Shown here: positions 31,150 to 43,055 of the stretch, one piece after another
How positions within the stretch are numbered: position 1 is the stretch's first letter
How the letters are laid out: every line of letters starts with the position of its first letter
Origin: Lottia gigantea
Lineage: Eukaryota; Mollusca; Gastropoda; Lottiidae
Length of the DNA stretch: 64,000 nucleotides
Reading direction: 5' to 3'
NCBI RefSeq assembly: GCF_000327385.1
Contig: NW_008708402.1
Coordinates: 146,608-210,607, forward strand
The notes under the pieces: generated by a model
Told to the model about the DNA's origin: nothing
The model's database searches: none
What the model saw: the letters and a program-made list of their open reading frames with translations, nothing else
Made by a program: the position numbers and the translations under genes

Positions 31150-31318
31150 AAGGGAAATAACTCCATATAAGCAAATATTTATTATTGTATTTTTTTTGTC
31201 ATTTCAGAATGTACATGTATATGTATTAAAGTCTTAAAGTTTTAAATATCCACACTTTCAAGTTCATAGTAAGACATTACTGAAACTTGCCCCTTCCACC
31301 CTTCCTCATTCCCACCAT
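31150..31318 (+). repeat. BEL/Pao 5' LTR, truncated
   Basis: It starts AAGGGAAATAACTCC and ends CATTCCCACCA, and is nearly identical to 37454-37622. Only the 3' part of the LTR is present: the 3' LTR probably extends back to a TGTTGTGTGG start near 36903. Upstream of this point the sequence belongs to the Penelope 3' end or its flank. Confidence 0.85.
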
Positions 31319-31439
31319 AATAAAGTTCTGAAGAATTTTCAAGAGAAATTGAAGAAGTATTCTGTGGTAGAAGAGTATAAACATCAGGAGAGATTCTATA
31401 TGTTCCTGGAGAATTTCTACTCAACAGAAGAGAATTTAA

Positions 31440-33020
31440 TGGTCTTGAAGGTGATATTTGGTGGAAAGTAAAATCAAAATGTCAGACGAGGAAGTGACAG
31501 TTGCTGATGTGCACAGAAACCCGGAGGACAAAATGAACTCCTTGCAGAGACTAAACAGAATAGGAAGATCCTCAAGGGTAGAATAACTCGCGCCATCAAC
31601 CGAGTAAAAACTTCTATTGAGAGTCAAAGCATAACAGCACGAAGAACAACCAAGGAATTGGATGCTATTAAGGCTGACTGTTCATCAGCTAGGCAAGCTA
31701 ATGGCGCATTGTATGGTTTAGTCAAGGAAACAGAAGAAGGCAGATTAGATCAATGGGATGATGAATTGGTATCAACTCTACATGACATAGAAGAGATTAT
31801 AGAAGATTATATTACCTCACTGGGAGCCAATCCGGCTTCTATCTCTACTCTAAATACAAGCACTTCACATAACACTGAAGAGACTACAATGAACGCGCCT
31901 CCATCGAGTATCGAAGAGCAACATAACGAAATAGAACCTCTTTTGAATACAGAGTCTATCTCAGCCAATGCAACAAATGAAACTCTGCCATCATCTACTG
32001 CAATCAATGGAAACTCAACTGTTACGACACAACTTACGAACAATAATCAACTGGAAGCTGTTGATGATTGGATTGACAAATTAGAAGAGTTTAAAGAGAC
32101 TGACTTTTCAAATCAACTCAGAGATATATCCGTAGCGGAAGCATTGTTCAAAATAGAAGCAACCAGAGATATTCCTGCAGTAGAAATACCAAAATTTGAT
32201 GGTAATGCTCTGAAATACGTAGATTTCATAGAGAAATTCAAGCTCAACATACACGATAAACAACACCTACGGGACGGCATGAGGATGACGCAATTAAAGA
32301 TGCATCTTGAAGGCGATGCAGCTCATCTACTTTCTGGTATGGGGAATCAAGGAATAATGTATACCACTGCACTGAATTCCCTGAAACAAGAGTTTGGACA
32401 GAGAAGTAGTATATCAAGAAATGGATCAACAAACTGACCAAAGGAAGTAAGATTTATTCCAATGATAGAAGCAGATTGAGAGACCTATCGATGGATATCA
32501 TCAATTGCATAGCAACTTTGAAATTGATTAAATATGAATCTGATGTCAATGCCACAGATAACCTTAGAATGATCATCAGAAGATTGCCAGATCATTTGAT
32601 AGACAAATGGAAATCTTGTTCAACTACCATTAGAGATAGAAATGAAACACCAAACATTGAACATATCAATGCCTTCATAAGAAAACATGTCAGAGCTATG
32701 TTTGACCCCGATTTCGGAGACATCCTAAAGTCATCTACAAATACTTCTTCGAAACCAACAAGATCTGTTAATATTACGCAGAAAAGTGGATTTTGTCACG
32801 TCTGTGAAGAGAATCATAGAATATACGACTGTTCTGTATTTAAAAACCTACCATATGATGAGGAAGGTCAAGGAGTTGAGACTGTGTTTCAGTTGTTTAG
32901 CTAAAGGTCACCTGTCAAAGGACTGCAGAAGAAAACGTCCCTGTGGTAAAGATGGTTGTACTAGGTTGCACAACACCCTCCTTCATACAAACCCACCCAC
33001 AGCTAGCAGTGTTTCAACAT
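31440..33020 (+). pseudogene. BEL/Pao gag region
   Basis: A coiled-coil and acidic N-terminal region with a Thr/Ser/Asn-rich linker, then VEIPKFDGNALKYVDFIEKF, the typical start of the BEL/Pao capsid-like domain (compare PKFxGxxxxWxxF). At the end there is a CCHC-type zinc knuckle (CFSCLAKGHLSKDC) with a following Cys/His cluster, for RNA binding. Fossil part of the broken element. Confidence 0.8.
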
Positions 33021-33066
33021 AAAGCGGGAATTCTTCCTGTACTTCGAGCTAAATTCCTAACACCTG

Positions 33067-36000
33067 GTGGACGTTACATATGGGGGAAATATACTCCTTG
33101 ATAGTGGTGCTGGTACAACAATTATTCGTAAAGGCTTCTCCAAGGACCTTAAATTACAAGGTACCAAGGAGAGAATAGACCTTGCAGTAGTAGGTGGAAA
33201 ACAGATACACCAGAAAGACAGTAGACGAGTTAAATTCAAAATCCTAGCTGCAAATGGAGCGGAAGAATATGATATTGAGGCCCATGAGCTAGATTCTACT
33301 GTACTCGATATTCCCAAGTTGAATAGAGAGTGGCTCAAATCATTTCCACATTTAGCAGATATTGTGGATGATATCAATCACTGTGGAGGAACTATAGATA
33401 TGGTACTTGGTGTCCATTACAGTCATATTCATGCTGAAGAAGAGGTCAGACAAGGATTAGAATATGAACCTCTAGCCCGAAGAACGAAATTGGGATGGTA
33501 TGTTTTTGGCCCAGATGGTAGTTCCAGAATGGCACAACTCTGTTCCATCAACTTTGTAGAGAAGATTGACCTACAAAAATTTTATGCACTGGAGACAATA
33601 GGAATACAAGCACCTGATTGTTCATGTCCAGTTACTGCTTTGTCACTAGAAGATAAACTTACCATGAAGGTATTCGAAGAGACTTGCAACCATGATGGTA
33701 ATAGATATTCCATAGGTATTCCCTGGAAAAAGGACCCTTCATTATTACCAAACAATTATTCAATTGACATCATTAGAGCGAAACTTACTCAAGGACCCAG
33801 TGAAAGCTGAACTGTACAATAAAGTGATTAATGAATATGAGAAAAATGGCTGGGCAGCTGAAGTGAAACCAACTGATAACTATTCAGAGGATAATCCAGT
33901 TTATTATTTGCCCCACCACGGTATTTATAGACCTGATAAGGAGAGTACCCCATTAAGAGTTGTCTTTGATCCAGCTACACTGATAAATGGTACATCGCTA
34001 AATTCATTCCTTTGTAGAGGACCCTGCTTAATTGGAAACCTACTCGGAGTTTTACTAAGATTTAGAGAGAATGCTGTTGCATTTATGGGAGATATTTCAA
34101 AAATGTTCCTGCAGATTCTATTGGAAGAGAGAGATACACAAGTCCATAGATTTCTGTGGAGAAATCTGAACCAACAACAATCGCCAACAATTTACAGACT
34201 CTTAAGAGTGGCTTTTGGAGACAAACCCTCACCAGCCATGGCTAGCTATGTGATGTTGAGAATGGCTAAGGATAACGCTGTTTTATTTCGTGAAGCTGCT
34301 AAAATACTGGATGATCTCATTCACTCTTGCAGCACTCCATCAGAAGCTGTAACCTGCATCAATCAACTGGAAGCCGTCTTGAAAACTGGGAGCTTCAACG
34401 TTAAACAATGGTATTGCTCACACAAGACAGTTCACAATGAATTGGATTGAACACCATTTATAGAAGATTTAAATGTTCCTGACTCAAGAAACATAGAATT
34501 AACTTCAAATAAGAACGATACCAAAACACTTGGCATTTGTTGGAATCCAGAAGCTGACGTCATAAAATGTCTTGTTAAAGAGATAACAGTTGAGAAGCTT
34601 ACAAAGAGAATCATTCTTTCCAAAGTGGCTATGATCTACGATCCTTTAGGATTAGCCAGTGGAGTAACTATAAGAGCAAAGATTGCATTACAAGACTTAT
34701 GGCGATTATCATTGGACTGGGTTGATCCCTTACCACAAGAGCTTCATCAAACATGGTACAATTTATTTGAAGATCTCCAAAACTTGAACAAAGTCAACTT
34801 CCCGAGATGTCTGAGACCCACAACTGCTATTGGAAGTCCAGAGCTACATGTATTTGGTGATGCCAGTAACAAAGCCTATGGTGGAATTGCTTACCTATTA
34901 TGGAACACGTCAAATGGTTCAGAAGCTAGATTGGTATCGGCAAAGGGAAGAGTTGCCCCTCTTCATCAAACCACCATTCCTAGATTAGAACTTATGGCAG
35001 CTTTGGTATCATCTAGACTAGCTAAGACAATATATGATGAATTAGAACATCAACCTAGCAGTGTAACACTGTGGTCAGACTCCCAGGTTGTGTTATTTTG
35101 GTTAAGATCCGAATCCGCACTTTTGAAACCTTTCGTTGGCTTACGTGTCTCTGAAATTCAGGCTGCATGGGGAATTGATAAATTTAGATATTTGCGCACT
35201 GAGGATAATCCCGCAGATGATCTCAGTAGGGGTATTTCTATTGAGCAATTAAATGAGCGATGGATGCATGGGCCTTCCTTTTTTAAATTGCCTAAATCTG
35301 ACTGGCCTAGGGACTTTAGAGATCCATTGGAGCCATGTACAGAATTTCGACCACCCAAAATCTTATGTCCTGTCACCAAATTAGCTGATATGATCGATAT
35401 TTGTAGGTTTTCCTGCTATGCCAAATTGGTGAGAGTTATGTGCTACTGTTATCGATTCATCAATAGAGCTAGGAAGCAGAAAACCTATGATGATACTGTG
35501 TTAGAGCCAGAGTAGATTACACGTTCTGAGCTTAAGTTAATAGAGTTTACACAAAAACCAATGACAGATTGGGAAGAACGTTACAGAGATTTAGCCCCAT
35601 TGCTCAAAAATGGTATCATTCGAGTAGGAGGGAGATTAAGAAAATCACCACTTGGATATGATGAGATTCACCCTGTTTTACTCCTACCAGGACACAGTAT
35701 TGTTAAGCTTATTATAGCAGACTATCACATAAGAAATGGCCATTGTGGTACAGAAAGAACATTAAGTGATATCAGACGCAAATTTTGGATTGTGAGAGGT
35801 AGAAATAGTGTATAGGGATTTATAAGACATTGTGTTATTTGTAGAAAACTCAGACAACCTGCTCACACCACTTTAATGGCTGACTTACCCTCAGATAGAT
35901 TGAAGCCATTTACCCCACCTTCACTGTAACTGGTGTAGATCTATTTGGACCTTTCAACTTGAAGATCTCACGAAACAAGATAATGAAGGCATGGGGAGCC

Positions 36001-36701
36001 ATATTCACTTGTGCTTCTGTAAGAGCTGTCCATTTAGAAGTGATTGAGAACCTATCCACATCAGCATTCCTTCAAGCCTTACGAAGATTTGTAGCCAATC
36101 ATGGATGGCCAGAAGTCATAATCTCCGATAATTGATCTAATTTTATTGGAGCTGAGAAGGAGCTTCGACAGCTTTATATTAATGGTAAACATCAGATCAA
36201 AGATTTTGCCACATTGCACAAAACCAAGTGGAAGTTTAACACCCCTTTAAGCCCGCACCAAGGAGGTATCTTTGAAAGTCTTATAAAGCAAACCAAGAAA
36301 GCATTGAAGGTTACTGTTGGAGAACAAGTGCTAACCTGGAATGAAATGTCAACTATATTTGCCGAAGTGAAGTGCCTTCTAAACAGTCGACCAATTACCT
36401 ATTCGTCTAGTGACCCAAATGACTATTCTGCTTTAACTCCAAACCATTTTATCCTGGGTAGAGCAACTGCTGATTTGAGTTTGTGCAGATGCTCGTCAAT
36501 AGATTCTTTAGTAGATTTGTGAAAGAATATTTCCCGACACTGATGAAGAGATCTAAATGGATTTGTAAAAAACGACAACTGAAAATTGGTGACATTGTTT
36601 TGCTTACTGATCCTAATATACCACGCGGTAAATGGGAATTATCAAATATAATTGAAGTTTATCCAGGAACAGATGGGATAGTACGTAACGTGAAGGTTTA
36701 A
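33067..36701 (+). pseudogene. BEL/Pao pol region (PR-RT-RH-IN)
   Basis: Protease: LLDSGAGTTIIRKGF with the DSG active site. Reverse transcriptase: LRVVFDPATLINGTSLNSFL, then FMGDISKMFLQI and further RT motifs. RNase H: HVFGDASNKAYGGIAYLLW and SVTLWSDSQVVLFWL. Integrase: an HHCC-like zinc-binding part (HIRNGHCGTERT), an rve core, and a C-terminal part with LKIGDIVLLTDPNIPRGKW. This domain order is that of BEL/Pao elements. The region is broken in several places. Confidence 0.85.
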
Positions 36702-36902
36702 ACTAAACATGGAGAATTTAAGCGCTCAATACAGAGATGTTGTCCAGTGTTGGAATGTGATGAACAATAATTCAAAATTGTAGTGATGTTTGTAACAAGT
36801 CATTTAGTTCAATTTTAGGACATGTTTAAAATAATGTTAACATTTGGACACAATTTACATCACTGTTAATGATTTATGTTATATTTACTTCATACACTCC
36901 TT

Positions 36903-37622
36903 GTTGTGTGGAGGATGTTGTGAAATTGGGGGTTTTGTCTCTTATTTCATTTATTTCATATTTTGTCGGCCGCAATTTAATTTGTTGTAGTCTGTAGCAT
37001 TTAATATAATCAGTGCAAGAGTTAAATACCCTTGACACAACTTTAGTTGCACGAGTTAGATACTCTTGGCAACAGTTTAGTCCAGCGCCATTTTTACTTG
37101 TTCATTCACTGCACAAGAGAGATCTGTTCCCGTCTGAGTGGTTTGATTTGGGGTGAAGGACAAAATTCTTCAGGTATATTAGCAATTATGCAATCTTTAC
37201 TGTCTTAATTCATTCCATTATATCATTCTTATGATTTTAGATTCATAGATTTACGTGATTTATATTCAGTCAACGTGTTCGAAATTTCATTCATTTGCAT
37301 CATAGTTTACGTCTTCTTTTACACATTTGCATATTTATTTTATATCCAACGCATGTCTAGTCATTTATGCATTATTGCTGATAATTTATAATATTTGTAA
37401 GGAAAATAATGCGAATCCTTAAAACCTTTCCCTTTTCGTTTTTATGTAAATTCAAGGGAAATAACTCCATATAAGCAAATATTTATTATTGTATTTTTTT
37501 TGTAATTTCAGAATGTACATGTATATGTATTAAAGTCTTAAAGTTTTAAATATCCACACTTTCAAGTTCATAGTAAGACATTACTGAAACTTGCCCCTTT
37601 CACCCTTCCTCATTCCCACCAG
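36903..37622 (+). repeat. BEL/Pao 3' LTR
   Basis: A probable LTR of about 720 bp from TGTTGTGTGGAGG to CATTCCCACCA, with TG...CA ends. The last 168 bp match the 5' copy; the start is inferred because the 5' LTR lacks the corresponding part. Confidence 0.6.
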
Positions 37623-38092
37623 AGAGAAAGGTTTTTCAATGTAAACTTACAAAACATTATCAACGCAAAGACATTCAAAGACTAACAGTACTATTTCAAA
37701 GCTATTCAACTTAAAAAATATAGAAAAAAAATTCAAAAAACTTTTTACTTTCCTCAGACAATAGCTAAATGAATACCCGTTCAGTCGTTAACTTTCATCA
37801 TAATTAAACCACCTACTGTTTGTTTTTTTTTACTGAATAATTAATCTAAAGAATTAGAAAATTTCTCAATTGAACCTACTGTCACCATGACTTCAGCTAA
37901 TTAAAGTTGTTTTCAGCACGTCTCGCATAAACGGGCGGTCTAATTATTTCTTAAATACACCAAGAAGATAATAGTTCAGGTAAATAACTATTCAAAGAAT
38001 GTCATGTATTCATGCGCCACATAAATAAAATCAAATGGTAGAGGTAGAGCGCATGCTTTTTTTTTACCAAAATTGTTACAAAAACATAACAT
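37623..38092. other. No recognisable feature
   Basis: About 470 bases of AT-rich sequence between the BEL/Pao 3' LTR and the start of duplicated copy B. I see nothing to annotate. Confidence 0.5.
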
Positions 38093-39169
38093 TGATTAAA
38101 AGTGTTTACGTAGATATTTTTTGTTACACACAATGCCATTTTTCAGAAGGTTCAAAAAGGCCAACCTAAAAAAATGCAATCACCTTTTATAAAGAAATTT
38201 TTATGCACCTTTTTATGCATGGAATTGGAAGAAAACATTCACTTTAAGATGTGTGTTTGTATTTTTTCAACAAATCTGGTCCTTTCCATTCCCTGCGATG
38301 CGATATTCGCCTACCCCTCGACTGTACTTCGGTATCCATTTGGGGTACTGGGACATGGCCAAAGAAAAACTATCTCCAGAAAAGAGTGAACAAAGGTTAG
38401 TGATCTTTTTCTGGTTTATTAAGTTGTTAAGGGTGTCATAAGCGTGGTATAAGCGTGTAGGACACGTCAGACATCGTGCAATTATCTCCATCGTCGCAAC
38501 TATTCGCTGAGTCAGTGCGTTTATTTTGGACATATCAAAAAAAAGGTCGTCAGAAAACCGTTGTAGCATGTCCTTGAGCGGTATAAAAGTGCAGCAAAGA
38601 CGCTGCAAAACACTAGAACGCAACATCGTCGCATAACTCTCAGTATAAGGTCGACTGACTTTAAGTTTGTAATTTTTTAGAGATTTTTTCTGCAGTTTTC
38701 CTCACTTTTGACAGTGATCTTGTACTTTCCAGTCGTCGTTAGATCCCAAATGATCGTTTGACTAGTCTATTACGTGGGTAATTATTGTATCACATTATTC
38801 AATTAGTCTATTTCTGCTTGGTAGACTTCTAGATTTCTGCAGATGGATATGGATTCGGTTACCAAGGCCTTAAACACATTTGGGTTTGAAAAAATCGTTC
38901 GGATCAGTAATATTGATTTACCACCAAATTTAAAGGAAATTATCATATTTCATCTTTATCAAGCCGAGCAAAAACTTGCCCACCAATCTAAGATAATATC
39001 TTGGATATATATATAATATAATTGCTCAAGTAAAATAACGATCATGATAACTCACAAGCAAAGAAATTTAAAATACACAAAAAACAGTGATCAGTAAGAA
39101 TTTGGGGTAGACATATTCTGCTGATTTGGATCATTCTTTTAAAATTATCAGCATTTTACACAGAATAGA

Positions 39170-41916
39170 TTAAATTTTAACTACCAATTCCCTAAAATGA
39201 AAATGTTCATTATGCTTGGGACTGATAAAGATTAATCTCGATGAAAACTGGATTGATGGTATTTGGTTACAATCTTTTATGTTGTACACAAGCTGTCCAG
39301 TTAGTTGTTGATCTTTGTAGCAAAGTGATGAACTGTTAAATGTTGTTTTGTCACACTGTCCACTGGTACTAATTCGTAATTTGAAGCCAATTATTCGATT
39401 AGAAATATCTACAAAATATAAATCAAGAAGTAAATTAACAAAATAACAACCCGGTTTCCTGAAAAAAGGAAGTCTTGCAAATTTTTTTTATTTTTTTATT
39501 TGATACTTGAATTTTGTTTTTAACGAAAAGTCGACAAAGATACTAATTATTCAACGTAAATCAAACTCATTCATTCATTCGTGACTGTCATCAATATTCA
39601 GGCCAAACTTGATTTATTGATTGAAAGTCAAAAGCAATTACTCTTCCCTCTTCTCGAAAATCTCTGAAGGCTAATCAAAACAAAGAAGCAAAATAATTTT
39701 CGTAAAAATTTGTTGACTCATCATCGGAGACCTGATCAATATATTATATAAATCAAGTATCGCAGAAATCTGTTTAAAACGTGAACGTAGGAGAATATTG
39801 TCCTTTTTTATTTTGTACAAACAATATTTATTTACGTAATGAGATTGTGGATTACTTTCGCCTCTAATACCCTCTCATTTTCTTCCGTCCTACTTTTCTG
39901 CACCAAGTGGGCTAATGAGTACGGTTAACGCGATGCAGGGTGCAATGTGGGAAATTTTGCCAGGACAGCGGGATCTTAAATGTGCACAGGCTGCAACACA
40001 CGGGGCCTCGGTTTATTGTTCAATCCAAAAAACTAGACGTGCCTGCATCACTGACAGGGGGGAACTGGGTTAAAAAATCCGATGGTATTATTCGGCCAAT
40101 GATGGGATTGAACCCAGGTTAGCAAACCACCGTCAAAATTTGAATTCTTTATGACGTAATCTCTTCAATATTGGGCAATATTAATATGAATAGAAAGTAG
40201 AAGTGTTCTTATTAATTAATAAATATTAATTTCCAAGACTGATCAGTCACCTGGTAAAGATTATCCGGCAGCAAGATTTTGCATGAGGAAGGTAATTCTA
40301 TACTTGTCTTTTCATAGAAATATCAAAACAAAACCTGAATCATGTCTCGTTACTCAGAGTTTTTACCCCGGAAATTATGTAATTATTATTGTTCAGTTTA
40401 AGTTGCCAAATGTGCTTTGAGAGTTCGGTGCTATTTTCATATTTTTGATGTTTGTAGACATGAGAATAAGTTTTATTCGTCGAACTTCAGTAGGGACACA
40501 GGCTGAAAATAGGTCAGTTATCTGAAGATCGTATAGTGTGAAACTCCGAGTAACATGAATCATAGTTTTCAATTTTCCATTTCTAGCTTACCATCCGTCT
40601 TTTCAACTAGGTTTTGCTGATAATTATTGATAACATATGAGTAGATTATCTTGATTTCTATTTTTAGCTTTTTTAATCTGGTTTCATTTTCATTCAAATT
40701 CCCAAGCTTTTCTGCTCCATTTACCATTCTCGAGAGAACTTGAATTATTTATTACAAACACCAAATAATAAAGCACATAAAGCTTTTTAAACCAGCACTA
40801 CTTACCCTGTGAACCATTTCTATTATACAAAATTATCTCTCTAAAGTTGCATGTCTTCTTCAAATCAACACACCACCATTCTGTAGTAGCATCAAGAGTG
40901 TGCATGATAGAATCATTTGTAAAAATACCATCAACTCCTCTACAGGAATAATATGGAGCTCGCAGTAGACTACTCATCTCAGTTGGTTTGTGGAAAGCGA
41001 TATTCGTTGGTATCTCATCTATATATAGAGTATATAAGGTTACATGATGTTCCAGGGCCATTTAAACATCCATAAATTTTTGATGTATTTCATCGACCAT
41101 CCTTTTTTGTCAAAAACAAGAAAGAATGTTGAAATCTTGATCTCCTCGTCGAGTTTCATATGATACTTCCGTGAAATTTACTTAGAACAAATAGCGTAAA
41201 CCATAATTTGTTATGAACGCTGATACCTTTTAAAAGAGTGCTTCTCTACCCTAATGAGATCCTTCCTCCACTGAAGACTTCTTCCAAATCTTTTGAAATG
41301 TATTTCACTCCAAAATTGTATTCAACGATTAACCATGAATGGATAAAAATCGTACTCTACATATCGAGATAGTTCAATGTGACGTTTGTGCCGAATGTTT
41401 GTTCACGATGTTCTTATTTTCTGTACGCCAGGGGTCAATTGCAGTCGTAGATCTTCGCTTCCGCCCCCCTCCCCCCCCCCCTCCCAACTCCCCATGGTCT
41501 GCCATTTCTTCTCTTGGGAAGGAATTTCTCCTCTGTTGAGGAACACTGTTCTAAAATCTCTACCATATTATTCAATATAGTATGAAAAGACGAATGATAA
41601 AGTAAATATAAAATAAAATACTACCTTCAAGAACAACATATATTGCTATTCCTTTGTCAGTTGTTGTCGAATTACAAGGCCAAGCTTCATATAGGTAGCA
41701 TTGTTGACGTTGTTTATGATAAGCAAATGATGGACGGTAATTTATGAAACTAATTTGTGCACACTTTGTCAAAGTCTTTACAAATATTACATTACTATAT
41801 CCACCATAACGTTTATCAATTTCATACAAAACAAAAAAATCAGATTTGAAATTCTGTGTAGACACAACACCAGGGAGTATCAAGAAAAACAGTGTAAGTA
41901 ATTTATAAAAATTCAT
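39170..41916 (-). CDS. Secreted PAN + fucolectin-like protein, copy B
   Basis: Three exons with the same structure as copy A: 41625-41916, 40806-41018 and 39170-39408 (last boundary plus or minus 1), with phase-1 junctions, about 247 residues. Signal peptide MNFYKLLTLFFLILPGVVST, a PAN/apple-like segment, then a fucolectin-type domain (NIAFHKPTEMSS, RGVDGIF, WWCVDLKKTCNFREII; third exon RIIGFKLRISTSGQCDK). All frames are open. Compared with copy A the PAN part has SFINYRPSFAY in place of SFIDGCASFAY, so one cysteine of the PAN pattern is lost while the others stay. Most differences elsewhere are conservative. It probably binds fucosylated or other glycans outside the cell (inference). Confidence 0.8.
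39898..40128. repeat. Dispersed repeat with tRNA B-box-like motif (copy B)
   Basis: Partner of 15945-16135: CTGCACCAAGTGGGCTAATG through GGGATTGAACCCAGG. It is more complete in the middle than the copy A version. It ends right at the TTA that was the Harbinger target in copy A. Confidence 0.5.
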
Positions 41917-42094
41917 TGTCTCCTAAGCTCGCTTCATAAAAACAAATCTCCTTCAAACACTAACGAGAGATACCAGACAACTACATTCCTGACAGGCACT
42001 AAAATTGATTTTGTTTACTAATTGGGAGTACAATAATGACTTATGATATAAACTGTAGATAAATAAATGACATATTATATTGTATTATATCTTT

Positions 42095-42500
42095 ATACGC
42101 CTACTTCAAACGTGGAGTCTATGTTGACGTCACCCATGTATGTTGGTCTGTTTCGAAATGCTCGTCAACTATACAGAAGGCACGATTTGAATTTTTACGA
42201 AACCTGTTTAGTATCAAAGCAGAAATTCCCCAGTTTCAGCAATAAAAAATGCTTATTATAATGTCCATGGTTTCTTTTATATTTCAGATTCTGAAGATTC
42301 GGAATTATTCTGAATACCTAGTGAATCCTAACGAAAATTAATAAATTCGAAATAATATATGAGTTATGGCCCTTGATCTTTGAAACCCATACACTTTTGA
42401 AATCGTTAGAACAGTATAAGGCACAATTTATAAAGAATTTGTCTACATAGATTATCGGAAAATATTGCCTTTTGGTCTCGTAGAAACTCAAGAAGATACA
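42095..42500. repeat. Old copy of the GTCGGTCCGT-headed repeat family (copy B)
   Basis: Partner of 20800-21310, with TATACGCCTACTTCAAACG, GTTGACGTCACCC and GTTGGTCTGTTTCG followed by a GAGTTATGGCCC unit. Upstream of the fucolectin-like start codon. Confidence 0.65.
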
Positions 42501-43055
42501 CATTTTGACGCTTACATGGCTATAAAAATGGACTTCTATCTGTTGATGTTCTAAAAGCGTTTGAGAGCATTTATCATGATAATTCTTTCATCAAAATACT
42601 ATCATTTTATAGATTTTTCCGGAAATCCATCGGGTGGTCTAATATATTATTCAATGTGATGCAATGTTCTGTTGTAAACAATAAATTCTCATTCAAATCT
42701 TTACTGTATCGACGAGTTTAGTGAAAAATTTTTTAAAAATCTCTTAATCATCCGCCTTCACCTGGCCATCATCCATTAATTTTGAATATTAAATAATGTA
42801 GGATGGATTTTCATTGGCTTTCATTAATAATGAATGGTTGGATGTAGCCATATAATTATGTTAATATATTATTGTCTAATAACGAAATAACACGTGGTTG
42901 GGTCAAAGCATTAAAATGATGTATAAAAAAATAAAATAAGAGTCTGTTCTTGGTTTATTTTCAAATATCTACATACTAGTATAAAACTGAATTTGAAAGA
43001 AATGTGAAAATCGGATTATTTCTAGGTACAGCAGTGAACATGGTTCTTGTACAGA

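Larger units (their letters stand above)
31150..37622 (+). mobile_element. BEL/Pao LTR retrotransposon, broken
   Basis: About 6.5 kb. Parts in order: a truncated 5' LTR, gag, protease, reverse transcriptase, RNase H, integrase and the 3' LTR. There is no sign of an envelope gene. The family call rests on the Pao-type RT/RNase H layout and gag-pol order. The copy is a fossil with roughly six to eight breaks across gag and pol. The shared 168 bp of the two LTRs differs at only about two or three sites, so the insertion is young despite its damage. Confidence 0.9.

Noticed and set aside
31436-37000. Envelope gene in the BEL/Pao element
   Set aside because: No signal peptide or membrane-anchored frame is seen between integrase and the 3' LTR.
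39940-40122. 60-residue plus-strand frame
   Set aside because: Lies in the tRNA-like dispersed repeat within a minus-strand intron; no protein signature.
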